Assembly (NCBI GenBank): GCA_964476375.1
Contig: CAYYZW010000056.1
Span: forward strand, 1 to 57,717
Origin: SAT2750 sp964476375
GTDB lineage: Bacteria > Planctomycetota > Planctomycetia > Pirellulales > Pirellulaceae
Length of the DNA stretch: 57,717 bases
Reading direction: 5' to 3'
In this document: piece by piece, positions 26,298 to 33,819 of the stretch
How the letters are laid out: each line of letters begins with the position of its first letter
Numbering within the stretch: position 1 is the stretch's first letter
Position numbers and translations under genes: made by a program
The notes under the pieces: generated by a model
What the model was told of the DNA's origin: nothing
The model's database searches: none
What the model saw: the letters and a program-made list of their open reading frames with translations, nothing else

Positions 26298-27131
26298 ATG
26301 ACAACAGATTTTCGTGTGCAACTGGATATTTTTCGTGGGCCGATGGACCTGCTGCTTTACCTGGTCCAGAAGCATGAGCTGGTTCTCACGGAGATTCCAA
26401 TCGGCATGGTCACCGAGCAATTCCTGGAATACCTCGATATTCTCAAGGAACTGGATATCGACTCCGTCGGAGAGTTCGTGGAATTGGCAAGCACTTTGAT
26501 GGAAATGAAGTCACGCCTGGTTCTGCCGTCCGTTGAATCCGAGGACGAGTTGCTTGATGATCCGCGGGATGAACTTGTCCAGCGACTGCTGGAGTACAAG
26601 AAGTACCGGGATGCAGCGACTGTCCTGGAAGAACAGGGGCGGACCTGGCAGGAACGCCGCGCCCGCGTGGCGAACGACCTGCCACCACGGAATATCGATA
26701 TCTCCGAGCAGCCTATTCTGGAGGTCGAACTATGGGACCTGGTGAGTGCCATGGGCCGGATCCTGCGAGATACCCAGCAGCTGCAACCAGCCAATATCGT
26801 CTATGACGAAACACCCATTCATGTTTACATGCAGGACATTCATGACCGTCTTGCCGAAGAGGGGCGAGTTGCCTTTTCAGATCTCTTTACCACCGGCATG
26901 CACAAGTCAGCCCTGATAGGCATTTTTCTTGCGATTCTGGAATTGATTCGCCATCACAGCATGCAGGCAGAACAGGATCCGGCACACGGTGAAATATGGA
27001 TCCAGGTATCCGGGGAGTCCCTTGGCTCTCTCTCCCTGGATGGTATGGATACCTACGGGACGCTGCCAGAAGATCCTGAGCAGGATGAGACGGAGGAGGG
27101 TGACCAGGCTGATGAGCACCCGTCAGACTAG
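26298..27131 (+). CDS. scpA: Segregation and condensation protein A
   Basis: A 277-residue kleisin subunit of the bacterial SMC condensin complex. The N-terminus FRVQLDIFRGPMDLLLYLV is the diagnostic ScpA motif that binds the SMC neck, followed by LDIDSVGEFVELASTLMEMKSRLVLP. The C-terminal winged helix (FSDLFTTGMHKSALIGIFLAILELIR) binds the SMC head, and the final 25 residues are strongly acidic. The start is taken at the ATG at 26298. An upstream in-frame ATG at 26235 adds 21 residues without family resemblance. Unusually scpB is not adjacent but lies 4.3 kb away on the other strand. The 3' end overlaps the convergent larA gene by 4 bp. Confidence 0.93.
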   Translation: MTTDFRVQLDIFRGPMDLLLYLVQKHELVLTEIPIGMVTEQFLEYLDILKELDIDSVGEFVELASTLMEMKSRLVLPSVESEDELLDDPRDELVQRLLEYKKYRDAATVLEEQGRTWQERRARVANDLPPRNIDISEQPILEVELWDLVSAMGRILRDTQQLQPANIVYDETPIHVYMQDIHDRLAEEGRVAFSDLFTTGMHKSALIGIFLAILELIRHHSMQAEQDPAHGEIWIQVSGESLGSLSLDGMDTYGTLPEDPEQDETEEGDQADEHPSD

Positions 27132-28402
27132 CTGGCCAGTTCAGCAAGCACGTAGGGTCCCTTCGGGATGACCGCGATACAGGCATCCTCGCCATACTCT
27201 GCCAGGGAGTCTGCCACGGCCGATTCCACGCTGGGAGCGCTTTCCACAAAAAGCCGGTTAATTGTCTCGGCCGGGAGACCATCACTGACCAGTTTCACCT
27301 TGGCCCGGCGACGCACCTTGGCAAGTTCCTCCAGCTGCCACTGGTCCATGACAAAATAGTCGGTTTCGATGATGCGTTCAACAAACGACTCCAGGTCGCT
27401 ATTCTCATTAAAAAGCTGCTCGAACTGGGGGCTGCCGATTCCCTCGCTCATGCTGGCGGCCATGATGATCGTTCCTCCCTGCTTGACGATCGGCAGTGCG
27501 CCAGTCTGGCCCTTGACAGCCTGGTAGAAGGTCGTGTCGAGCGGATAGCCCGCACAGCTGGTCACGACGATATCGACCGGTTCAGGGATCGTATCGACCA
27601 CGACCTGGCGACAAAAATCAACGCCCTTGTGGAATGCCTGTTCCATGTCCCCCGCCACGAAGGTGAGCGGGTTTCGATTTGAGTCGATTACGACATTGAC
27701 AATAAAGTCGCATCCGGTATGGCGCCCAATCCAGGTACTCTCCTCGTGGACAGGGTTTCCTTTCAGGATCCCACAATCGGCTCGTGGGTTTTCCAGGAAA
27801 TCTGGACCATGCCAAACCTTGATCGTCTCCAGGGCGGCAATGCCCGGGCAGATCAGCTTGCGGCCTCCAGAAAATCCTGCCATCAGGTGAGGCTCAATCA
27901 GCCCGGTGGTGATTTTCAGATCGGCTTCCACGTAGTGGGAATCTATCCAGATAGGGACCCCACGGGGACTGGTCCCCAGGAAAGTATGTTCGTCCAGGGA
28001 TTGCCCATGGTGGTTCTCGATCCTGTACTGCCGGGCGATATCCGGGCCAACAATCTCGATTAATTCCTCGCCCTCGTTGGGACGATGCAAGCCGGTGGCA
28101 ATCAGGATGGTGATCTTGTCACGAGGGATCCCGGACTGCTCCAGAATTGCCAGCATGGGCTTGAGGATAAGCTCGTTGGGAACCGGCCGGGTAATATCAC
28201 AGACAACGATACAGGCACTGCTGCGACCGGTTGCAAGATCCGCCAGGGGCACGGTCCCGATCGGTTGCGCGAGAGCGGACTCAAGTTCCCTGGCCGGCTT
28301 GGCAAGAGGTTCCGCATCCTTGTAGGAAAGCGACCTGATGACGCGGTCGTCAGGCAGTTCCACGTCCAGGCCATGGTGGCCATATGCCAGGCGTACCTGC
28401 AT
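27128..28402 (-). CDS. larA: Nickel-dependent lactate racemase family protein (LarA-like)
   Basis: A 424-residue DUF2088/LarA-type protein. It shows VCDITRPVPNELILKPML, ATGLHRPN with a histidine ligand, TGLIEPHLMAGFSGGRKLICPGIA with the lysine that carries the nickel-pincer cofactor, and VWHGPDFLENP. LarA enzymes racemise or epimerise alpha-hydroxy acids such as lactate, malate or sugar acids. The cofactor makers LarB, LarC and LarE are not in this window, so cofactor supply must come from elsewhere. It starts by a TGATG overlap with the stop of the PVC small basic protein, suggesting co-translation. The actual substrate is unknown and racemases of this family are broad. Confidence 0.85.
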   Translation of the reverse strand: MQVRLAYGHHGLDVELPDDRVIRSLSYKDAEPLAKPARELESALAQPIGTVPLADLATGRSSACIVVCDITRPVPNELILKPMLAILEQSGIPRDKITILIATGLHRPNEGEELIEIVGPDIARQYRIENHHGQSLDEHTFLGTSPRGVPIWIDSHYVEADLKITTGLIEPHLMAGFSGGRKLICPGIAALETIKVWHGPDFLENPRADCGILKGNPVHEESTWIGRHTGCDFIVNVVIDSNRNPLTFVAGDMEQAFHKGVDFCRQVVVDTIPEPVDIVVTSCAGYPLDTTFYQAVKGQTGALPIVKQGGTIIMAASMSEGIGSPQFEQLFNENSDLESFVERIIETDYFVMDQWQLEELAKVRRRAKVKLVSDGLPAETINRLFVESAPSVESAVADSLAEYGEDACIAVIPKGPYVLAELAS

Positions 28403-28689
28403 CAGGAATCATCGCCAGCCGCTGCGTCCGAGCCATCACCACCAACAGCACCTTCACCATCGACTGCTCCCGTTTCGCCTTCGAGAAGTTCTTCGTCTTC
28501 CACCTTCTTGGCCTTCTTTTTCCGCTTCAAGGCCATCTTTTCGACGCGCACCTTGGCCAGCCCAAAAACCGAATCGCCTTCCTTCCAGCGATCCGTTTCT
28601 TCAAGCTTCTTGAGCCGTTCAATACGTGTAAGCACGTTGCGTTCACGAATGCTCGCGGAATTGATTTTCAAGCTCTTGTCGATGGTCAT
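28402..28689 (-). CDS. PVC-type small basic protein with an acidic tail
   Basis: A 95-residue protein. Residues 1-50 (MTIDKSLKINSASIRERNVL, then TRIERLKKLEETDRWKEGDS and VFGLAKVRV) match the small basic protein family regarded as a signature of the Planctomycetes-Verrucomicrobia-Chlamydiae superphylum, thought to act in a housekeeping, possibly ribosome-linked, process. Then follows a Lys-rich stretch (KRKKKAKKVEDEE) and a ~30-residue acidic Gly/Asp/Glu tail, an extension beyond the usual short form. The start at 28689 is chosen for family resemblance and the GAGAG ribosome-binding site. It has its own promoter-like element and a 5' hairpin, and is coupled to larA by TGATG. Confidence 0.8.
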   Translation of the reverse strand: MTIDKSLKINSASIRERNVLTRIERLKKLEETDRWKEGDSVFGLAKVRVEKMALKRKKKAKKVEDEELLEGETGAVDGEGAVGGDGSDAAAGDDS

Positions 28690-28697
28690 CGTTTTCT

Positions 28698-28714
28698 CTC
28701 GCCCGGGGGGCGAG
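28698..28714 (-). promoter_or_regulatory. Leader hairpin overlapping the ribosome-binding site of the small basic protein gene
   Basis: On the minus strand CTCGCCC-CCC-GGGCGAG forms a 7-bp, all but two GC, stem with a 3-base loop. Its 3' arm ends in the GAG of the GAGAG ribosome-binding site, 9 bp before the ATG, so folding would partly hide the site. This suggests translational control, but it is inferred only from the fold. Confidence 0.45.
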
Positions 28715-28739
28715 CTCACTCGTGGATATCGAATTTTTT

Positions 28740-28769
28740 AGTATAGGGCAGTTATTGACGGCTGGTCAA
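28740..28769 (-). promoter_or_regulatory. Promoter of the small basic protein - larA pair
   Basis: Minus strand TTGACC (28764-28769), an 18-bp spacer and TATACT (28740-28745) is one of the best sigma-70-like promoters in the window. The predicted start of transcription is about 40 bp before the ATG at 28689, just upstream of the leader hairpin. Confidence 0.6.
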
Positions 28770-28789
28770 CGGGCAGTCAGCGAGGAAGG

Positions 28790-29683
28790 TTATTGAGGTT
28801 CGTCCTCTCCCTTGCAGTCCTGGATAGCAGCCAGGAACTGCCCGACGGTCTCGTAACGATTGTCCGGCTCGGCCGAGATGCATTTCATGATTGCCTCGGC
28901 CAGTTTCCGGTTCATCCCAGGCTTCAGTTCAAGGATCTCCTGGGGCTTGTACGTGTCATGGGCCAGGGCGGCCATGCCGGTGGTTTCCGTTTTTGGCCAG
29001 GGAAGTGTGAATGTACAGATTTCGTAAAGGGTCACTCCCAGTGAGAAGATGTCCAGCCGAAGATCTGTCCATTTGCGCCGCACGACTTCCGGGGCCATGT
29101 AAAGTGGTGTGCCGGTACGGTTGCCGGGCTGGCGAAAGGAGTGCTTGTTGGGGAGCGTCAGCCCAAAATCAAAAAGCTTGACGGTCTCCACATCCTCGCT
29201 ACAGATGTAGTTGCGTGGACAGATGTCACGATGAATAAATCCAGCATCATGGACGGCTTCGAGTGCCAGGGCCATCTGGCGTATCAATTTCATCCGTTTC
29301 CCATCCAGGATGGAATCATTGTTGTAGATCAGGTTGTGCAGTCCGGGGCCACGGACGTATTCCATTACGATATAGGCTTCACGAGAGCGGGTTGTCCCGT
29401 ACTCGTAAGTACTGACCACATGGGGATGGTCAATGGAGATGGCAATTTCCCCCTCGCTTGGTTTTTTGAGTTCCTTGAAACGACTTTCAAAAAGCTTGGT
29501 TTTTTCCGAATCGGCCACTTTGAGACCGATGGTCTTGTCGTTTTCCCGGTCGCGCGCCATGAAGAATTTTGACATCGATCCGGAGATTGCGGTTCGCTTG
29601 ATCTCGAACCGCTGTTCGATGTTCACACGGGATCGCCGTGTTGTGTCGGCGGGTTTTTTCTTAAACCGGTCGAGGAATCCCAT
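28790..29683 (-). CDS. Minimal Ser/Thr-type protein kinase with an unusual catalytic loop
   Basis: A 297-residue protein that is essentially a lone kinase domain. There is no transmembrane segment and no sensor domain. The ATP lysine is in TIGLKVAD. The catalytic loop is FIHRDICPRNYI (about residue 150), where the usual HRDxKPxN lysine is replaced by cysteine and the last residues, PRN, recall tyrosine kinases (HRDLAARN). The magnesium motif is FDFGLTLPN and the activation segment ends GTPLYMAPEVV. The glycine-rich loop is degenerate (AISGSMSKFFMARD). The start at 29683 gives a basic N-terminus (MGFLDRFKKK) that could contact membrane. Kinase activity is plausible because Asp and DFG are intact. 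Targets are unknown. Confidence 0.88.
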   Translation of the reverse strand: MGFLDRFKKKPADTTRRSRVNIEQRFEIKRTAISGSMSKFFMARDRENDKTIGLKVADSEKTKLFESRFKELKKPSEGEIAISIDHPHVVSTYEYGTTRSREAYIVMEYVRGPGLHNLIYNNDSILDGKRMKLIRQMALALEAVHDAGFIHRDICPRNYICSEDVETVKLFDFGLTLPNKHSFRQPGNRTGTPLYMAPEVVRRKWTDLRLDIFSLGVTLYEICTFTLPWPKTETTGMAALAHDTYKPQEILELKPGMNRKLAEAIMKCISAEPDNRYETVGQFLAAIQDCKGEDEPQ

Positions 29684-29737
29684 GCCCTTGATATTCCACA
29701 ATCCTGTGCTTTGTCATTACCCGCCATCCGCAGCGGT

Positions 29738-30565
29738 TTATTTTCCACAGTAGTCAATGGTTCGAGCGATTTCGCTCTTGAGCTTCTCTCTCGTCACGAT
29801 CCGGTCGACATATCCATGTTCCAGCAGGAACTCACTGGTCTGGAAGCCCTCGGGAAGTTCAAGGTGAATCGCTGCCTTAATGGTCCGTGGGCCGGCAAAG
29901 CCAATCAGCGCGCGGGGCTCGGCAAAGACGACGTCCCCCAGCGAGGCAAAACTGGCTGCCACACCTCCCATGGTTGGATTGGTCAACACGGAAATAAATA
30001 ACCCGCCGGCCTTGTCATACCGCGCCAGGGCCGCGGAGACCTTGGCCATTTGCATCAACGAGAGAATTCCCTCGTGCATGCGTGCTCCGCCTCCAGACCC
30101 GCTGATAATGATCAAGGGAAGCTGTTGCTCGGTGGCCCGTTCCACCAGCCGTGCCAGCCGTTCACCGACAACGGATCCCATGCTCCCCATGATGAAGGCG
30201 GAGTCGGTGAGTCCAAAAGCAACCCGGCGCGCACGGATCATGCCACAGCCGGTGATGGCCGCATCTTTCAAGCCGGTCTTTTTCTGTTCCGAAACAAGTC
30301 GATCGGAATATTTCTTCCGATCCTTGAATTCCAGCGGATCGGTGGGAAGCAGGTCGGTATCCCATTCCTCAAAAGTGCCACCATCGAGCACCTGGGAAAT
30401 GCGATCCATCGCGGAGACATAGAAATGATAGTTGCACTCCGGGCAACAGCTCATGTTTTCCAACGCCGTCTTCCAGTAGATCGTCTCCTGGCAGCCGGGA
30501 CAACGTTGCCAGAGTCCCTCGGGGACACCGCGTTTTTGTCGTTTCATTGTACCGGCCATGATCAT
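29738..30565 (-). CDS. accD: Acetyl-CoA carboxylase carboxyltransferase subunit beta
   Basis: A 275-residue AccD. The N-terminal zinc ribbon CPGC (about 23-26) and CPEC (about 41-44) is intact. The carboxyltransferase core shows GMIRARRVAFGLTDSAFIMGSMGS, the glycine-rich oxyanion region IISGSGGGARMHEGILSLMQMAK, and NPTMGGVAASFASLGD. It transfers carboxyl from carboxybiotin to acetyl-CoA to give malonyl-CoA for fatty-acid synthesis. Alternative starts are ATGs at 30559 and 30547, and the last would put the zinc ribbon closer to the N-terminus. The AccA partner is not in the window. The next gene downstream is the kinase. Confidence 0.95.
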   Translation of the reverse strand: MIMAGTMKRQKRGVPEGLWQRCPGCQETIYWKTALENMSCCPECNYHFYVSAMDRISQVLDGGTFEEWDTDLLPTDPLEFKDRKKYSDRLVSEQKKTGLKDAAITGCGMIRARRVAFGLTDSAFIMGSMGSVVGERLARLVERATEQQLPLIIISGSGGGARMHEGILSLMQMAKVSAALARYDKAGGLFISVLTNPTMGGVAASFASLGDVVFAEPRALIGFAGPRTIKAAIHLELPEGFQTSEFLLEHGYVDRIVTREKLKSEIARTIDYCGK

Positions 30566-30732
30566 CCATCATGTTCTAGATGATTTGAAGAGTCCCTGTC
30601 ACCAGCATCGGCGAGGGGAAATCAACGCCTTGATACTACCCTGTTGTTTTATGCCGAGAAACCACTTTGAGGAATAGACCAGGGCCGCAGGAATCGTTAA
30701 TTGTCCTTCCAAAGCGTGTTTTTCCATGGTTT

Positions 30733-31416
30733 TCAGGACGTCACTTTTGCCAGCAGCGATTCCACCGCATCCGGGTAGGAGGGTTGTTTGAAGATTGCTG
30801 AGCCAATAACGAACCATTGTGCTCCCGCCTGCTGACAGGACGAAATCGTTTCCAGGTTGATACCACCATCCATTTCAAGGATCCAGTCTCGATCCTCACG
30901 GGAGGTCAGTTGCCGGGTCTTGTCCAGGGCAACCGCTTCGAATGGCTGGCCCCCGAACCCTGCCGGGACACTCATGACCAGCACCAGGTCTGCCAGCGAG
31001 AGTGCCGGTTCAATGCGGTCAATGTCGGTCGCGGGGTTCAGGGCGATCCCGGCGGCCATGCCCAGGGAGTGAATCTCTGAGAGGGTCGAAACGATGTCTT
31101 CACAGGATTCCACGTGAACCGTGAGCAGGTCGGCACCAGCATTTGCAAACGCCTGCAGGTATCGCTCCGGTTGCTCGATCATCAGGTGAACATCCAGCGG
31201 CATGTCCGTGACTTTCCGCAGGGCATCGATGATCGGCATGCCATAGGTGATGTTCGGTACGAAGTGACCGTCCATCACATCCAGGTGAAGTCCCGTGATA
31301 CCTGCCTGCTGGAGTTGCTCCACCTCATGCTGCAGGTTGGCAAAATCACAGAGCAAAAGCGACGGCAGGATGACCGGCCCGTTTCCCAGCCTCTTGATCA
31401 CATCGCGTCCAGGCAT
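30733..31416 (-). CDS. rpe: Ribulose-phosphate 3-epimerase
   Basis: A 227-residue TIM-barrel enzyme of the pentose phosphate pathway, interconverting ribulose-5-phosphate and xylulose-5-phosphate. Metal and catalytic motifs are all present: ILPSLLLCDFANL, LHLDVMDGHFVPNITYG, DVHLMIEQPERYL, VMSVPAGFGGQPF and EMDGGINLETI. The start is the ATG at 31416, preceded by GAAGGAAAACAA with a good ribosome-binding site. The frame stays open upstream into scpB and that part is rejected. The gap to scpB is only 10 bp, so the two share a transcript. The 167 bp after its end hold nothing I can identify. Confidence 0.95.
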   Translation of the reverse strand: MPGRDVIKRLGNGPVILPSLLLCDFANLQHEVEQLQQAGITGLHLDVMDGHFVPNITYGMPIIDALRKVTDMPLDVHLMIEQPERYLQAFANAGADLLTVHVESCEDIVSTLSEIHSLGMAAGIALNPATDIDRIEPALSLADLVLVMSVPAGFGGQPFEAVALDKTRQLTSREDRDWILEMDGGINLETISSCQQAGAQWFVIGSAIFKQPSYPDAVESLLAKVTS

Positions 31417-31426
31417 TTGTTTTCCT

Positions 31427-32185
31427 TCAGGCGACCTTTTCATGGTCATACGTCTGGGGCAGGTCATCGATCGTTTCAAGGCCAAAAAGATCGAGGAAGC
31501 GGTCACCGGTAAAATACCGTGGCTTACGAGGCTTCTCCTCGGCCTGCTGGATGCGGAGTACTTTTCGGCGTACCAGTTGCGAGAGAATTGCCCCGCTGGA
31601 ACGGTCGCGTAACCGGTTGATCTCATCGCGCGTGATCCCCTGGTTGTAGGCGACAATCGCCAGTACATCGATCGCAGCCTGGGAAAGACGCTTCTGCTTG
31701 ATCTTGTTGTAAAACGTCTCCCGTAACGGTTGGGCTTCCTCTCGTAACTGCATCACGTACCCCCCCTCGATGCAGGCGACTTCATATGGCGTGGAACCCT
31801 GCAGGTAGGATTCGTTGAGTTCCTCCACGAGGTGCTCCACCTCTTCCACCGTGACGCCACGAATTACGCGTGAAACATCCCGCGGCATGAGCGGCTTGTT
31901 TTCTGGGTGGCCGACAAACAGGATCGCTTCCAGGATCCTGGTGGGAGAGATGTCCTGGCGGTCAACTGCCAGTTGCTTGTCCTCGACCGCTGGCATGGAT
32001 GCCGGGGTGTCCGGACGCGCAGCGGGTGACTCGTCATTGATCAGCTCGGCATACACATCACTCAACTCCTGGAGTGACCGGTCATCGTTACCTGGCTGCT
32101 GTTCAAGGTGATCCCCGGTGGGTTCCTCGCCTGTCGATCCGTGGGGGTCTTCCGCGGGAATCTGGTTGGCTGTCATGGCGGCCAC
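31427..32185 (-). CDS. scpB: Segregation and condensation protein B
   Basis: A 252-residue protein. The first ~75 residues are acidic and low-complexity. Two winged helices follow, starting at LEAILFVGHPENKPLMPRDV (about 85) and continuing through VEHLVEELNESYL, GYVMQLREEAQPLRE and the diagnostic ScpB segment LSQAAIDVLAIVAYNQGITR (about 175) with RSSGAILSQLVRR. ScpB dimers bind ScpA and stabilise the SMC complex during chromosome segregation. It is not beside scpA but is the gene before rpe on the minus strand. An alternative start nine bases downstream (ATG at 32176) is possible. Confidence 0.95.
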   Translation of the reverse strand: MAAMTANQIPAEDPHGSTGEEPTGDHLEQQPGNDDRSLQELSDVYAELINDESPAARPDTPASMPAVEDKQLAVDRQDISPTRILEAILFVGHPENKPLMPRDVSRVIRGVTVEEVEHLVEELNESYLQGSTPYEVACIEGGYVMQLREEAQPLRETFYNKIKQKRLSQAAIDVLAIVAYNQGITRDEINRLRDRSSGAILSQLVRRKVLRIQQAEEKPRKPRYFTGDRFLDLFGLETIDDLPQTYDHEKVA

Positions 32186-32227
32186 TATAAGTCGTTGACC
32201 GTTCCCGGGACAAGGTGAATTGGTTGC

Positions 32228-33076
32228 CTAGCCTTCGCGTGCAGCGACCTGGGATTTCATAAAGGCCAGGGAGTCACGGGCAAGCTGTTCCTCGCTCTCG
32301 TACATCCTTCGCCAGATCTTGGTTGCTGCAACAAGCTCTGGAAGTGCCAGCCCGAAGGCCTCCACGACCATCCAGCCGTCATAGCCAATTTCCGCGAGCG
32401 TGTCGAAGTTTTCTGCCCAGGCGACATTCCCCTGGCCGGGTGTACTGCGGTCGTTCTCGGAGATGTGCACGTGGCAGAGTACATCGGCACAGCTGCGAAT
32501 CGCCTCGGCGATATTTTTTTCCTCGATATTTGCATGGAACGTGTCGTACATCATCCGGCAATTGGGATGATCGACTTCACGGACAAAGCGTGCCGAATCG
32601 GAATGGATGTTGAGCAGGTAGGTTTCAAATCGATTCAGGCACTCGACCGCCAGCATGACCTCTGCCTGACCCGCGTGTTCGGCGACTTCTCGCATGCTCT
32701 CCACGCCCCATCGCCATTCATCCTCCGTGGGGCCCTGCCCGGAGAAAAATCCCAGGGCCGAATGGTAAGGGCCGACCAGTGCGGTGGCACCGACCGCGGC
32801 ACAGCATTCCAGCACGCGGCGGGTTCCGTCCACACCTGCCGCCCGCACGGCTGCATCGCTGCTGATCGGGTTATCCTCTTCGTTTCGTACCGTGACGGCG
32901 GTCCGCTCCAGCCCGAGATCATCGAGGCGTTGTCCCCAGGCTGTGTAATCAAGGTCGGTGTTAAAGAGTGGTATTTCGACTCCGTCAAATCCCATTTCCT
33001 TGAGCGATTCCAGTACGGGAATCAACTCCTCGTTCAATTCCCCGCTCCAGAGCAAGAGGTTCATGCCGTATTTCAC
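32228..33076 (-). CDS. Ketose 3-epimerase (D-tagatose/D-psicose 3-epimerase family)
   Basis: A 282-residue TIM-barrel protein starting at a GTG at 33076 (AAGGAGAG lies 5 bases upstream). The four metal/catalytic residues of the tagatose/psicose 3-epimerase family can all be placed: Glu in AVECLNRFETYLLN (about 155), Asp in MYDTFHANIEE (about 188), His in HVHISENDR (about 213) and Glu in VVEAFG (about 248). RSTPGQGNVAW matches the substrate loop. It probably epimerises a free ketose at C3 using Mn or Mg. It lies in a same-strand cluster with a dehydrogenase and a xylose-isomerase-like protein, so it is likely part of a rare-sugar pathway. Confidence 0.88.
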   Translation of the reverse strand: MKYGMNLLLWSGELNEELIPVLESLKEMGFDGVEIPLFNTDLDYTAWGQRLDDLGLERTAVTVRNEEDNPISSDAAVRAAGVDGTRRVLECCAAVGATALVGPYHSALGFFSGQGPTEDEWRWGVESMREVAEHAGQAEVMLAVECLNRFETYLLNIHSDSARFVREVDHPNCRMMYDTFHANIEEKNIAEAIRSCADVLCHVHISENDRSTPGQGNVAWAENFDTLAEIGYDGWMVVEAFGLALPELVAATKIWRRMYESEEQLARDSLAFMKSQVAAREG

Positions 33077-33099
33077 TTTGACTCTCCTTATTATCCTCG

Positions 33100-33768
33100 T
33101 CACCGTTTGATGGTTTTTCCTGCGGGTTCTGCAAGGAGCTGGTCAGCCTGGTCACTGACCAGGGGTCGCATCGTCGACACCAGGCTGGCTGCCGCGGCAG
33201 GGATCTGTTCAAGGCCCACTCGCTTCATGACCTGGTTTAATCGTCTTAGCAGTGTGGCATCCTGAAGATAGTCATACAAGAACCGCTCTCGACAAAAACC
33301 GACAAGCAGCCGGGCCAGTCCGCTGGCAGGCTTGGTGGTCATGGTGCTTACCAGTTTCTCGACACGTTCCCCATCGAGGGATTCCATCACCTGGTAATAC
33401 TCGTCCAGGAGATCTGGCTCTCGCCGAATCAGCTCCGCGTCAAGCAACAGTTCCACAAGGACATGGCCAAGAAATCGACTGCGAAGCCCTGATTGCGTGC
33501 CCAGCAATTTGCGCCAGTGACCGGTGCAGGCCATCGAGAGCGTGATAAATGTCTCGGAGAGGTGAAACCAGCTGTCGTCATGGTGATGCTGGAGGATACC
33601 GGCTGCCATGGCAGAGAGTTCTGGATCCTTGTCTTCCAGGAATGGCCTGGCCCCGGAGGGCAGGGCCTTGACCCGGCGGTTTAACACGGGGAGCCAGTCA
33701 GGAACGGATGTGCCCGCCATGAAATAGGGCTGGTTGACGAATTGTCGCCCATGGGCGAAGTAATTCAT
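33100..33768 (-). CDS. Uncharacterised His-rich protein, distantly AcpH/HD-like
   Basis: A 222-residue soluble protein, mostly helical. Its opening MNYFAHGRQFVNQPYFMAGTS recalls acyl-carrier-protein phosphodiesterases (MNxLAHxxL with a following D/W residue), and it has an HHHDDSWFH cluster at about 79-87 plus further histidines. Such clusters can bind a metal, as in HD-type phosphohydrolases, but the full HD pattern is not clear. The C-terminal 30 residues are poorly conserved in character. It lies 23 bp upstream of the ketose epimerase start and 51 bp after the dehydrogenase, all on the minus strand. Function is not assigned, though phosphodiesterase or phosphohydrolase is possible. Confidence 0.6.
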   Translation of the reverse strand: MNYFAHGRQFVNQPYFMAGTSVPDWLPVLNRRVKALPSGARPFLEDKDPELSAMAAGILQHHHDDSWFHLSETFITLSMACTGHWRKLLGTQSGLRSRFLGHVLVELLLDAELIRREPDLLDEYYQVMESLDGERVEKLVSTMTTKPASGLARLLVGFCRERFLYDYLQDATLLRRLNQVMKRVGLEQIPAAAASLVSTMRPLVSDQADQLLAEPAGKTIKR

Positions 33769-33819
33769 CGGGACTCCTGTGAGGTATTGCCATGCATGGC
33801 CGGTACCGTGGGATCTGGA

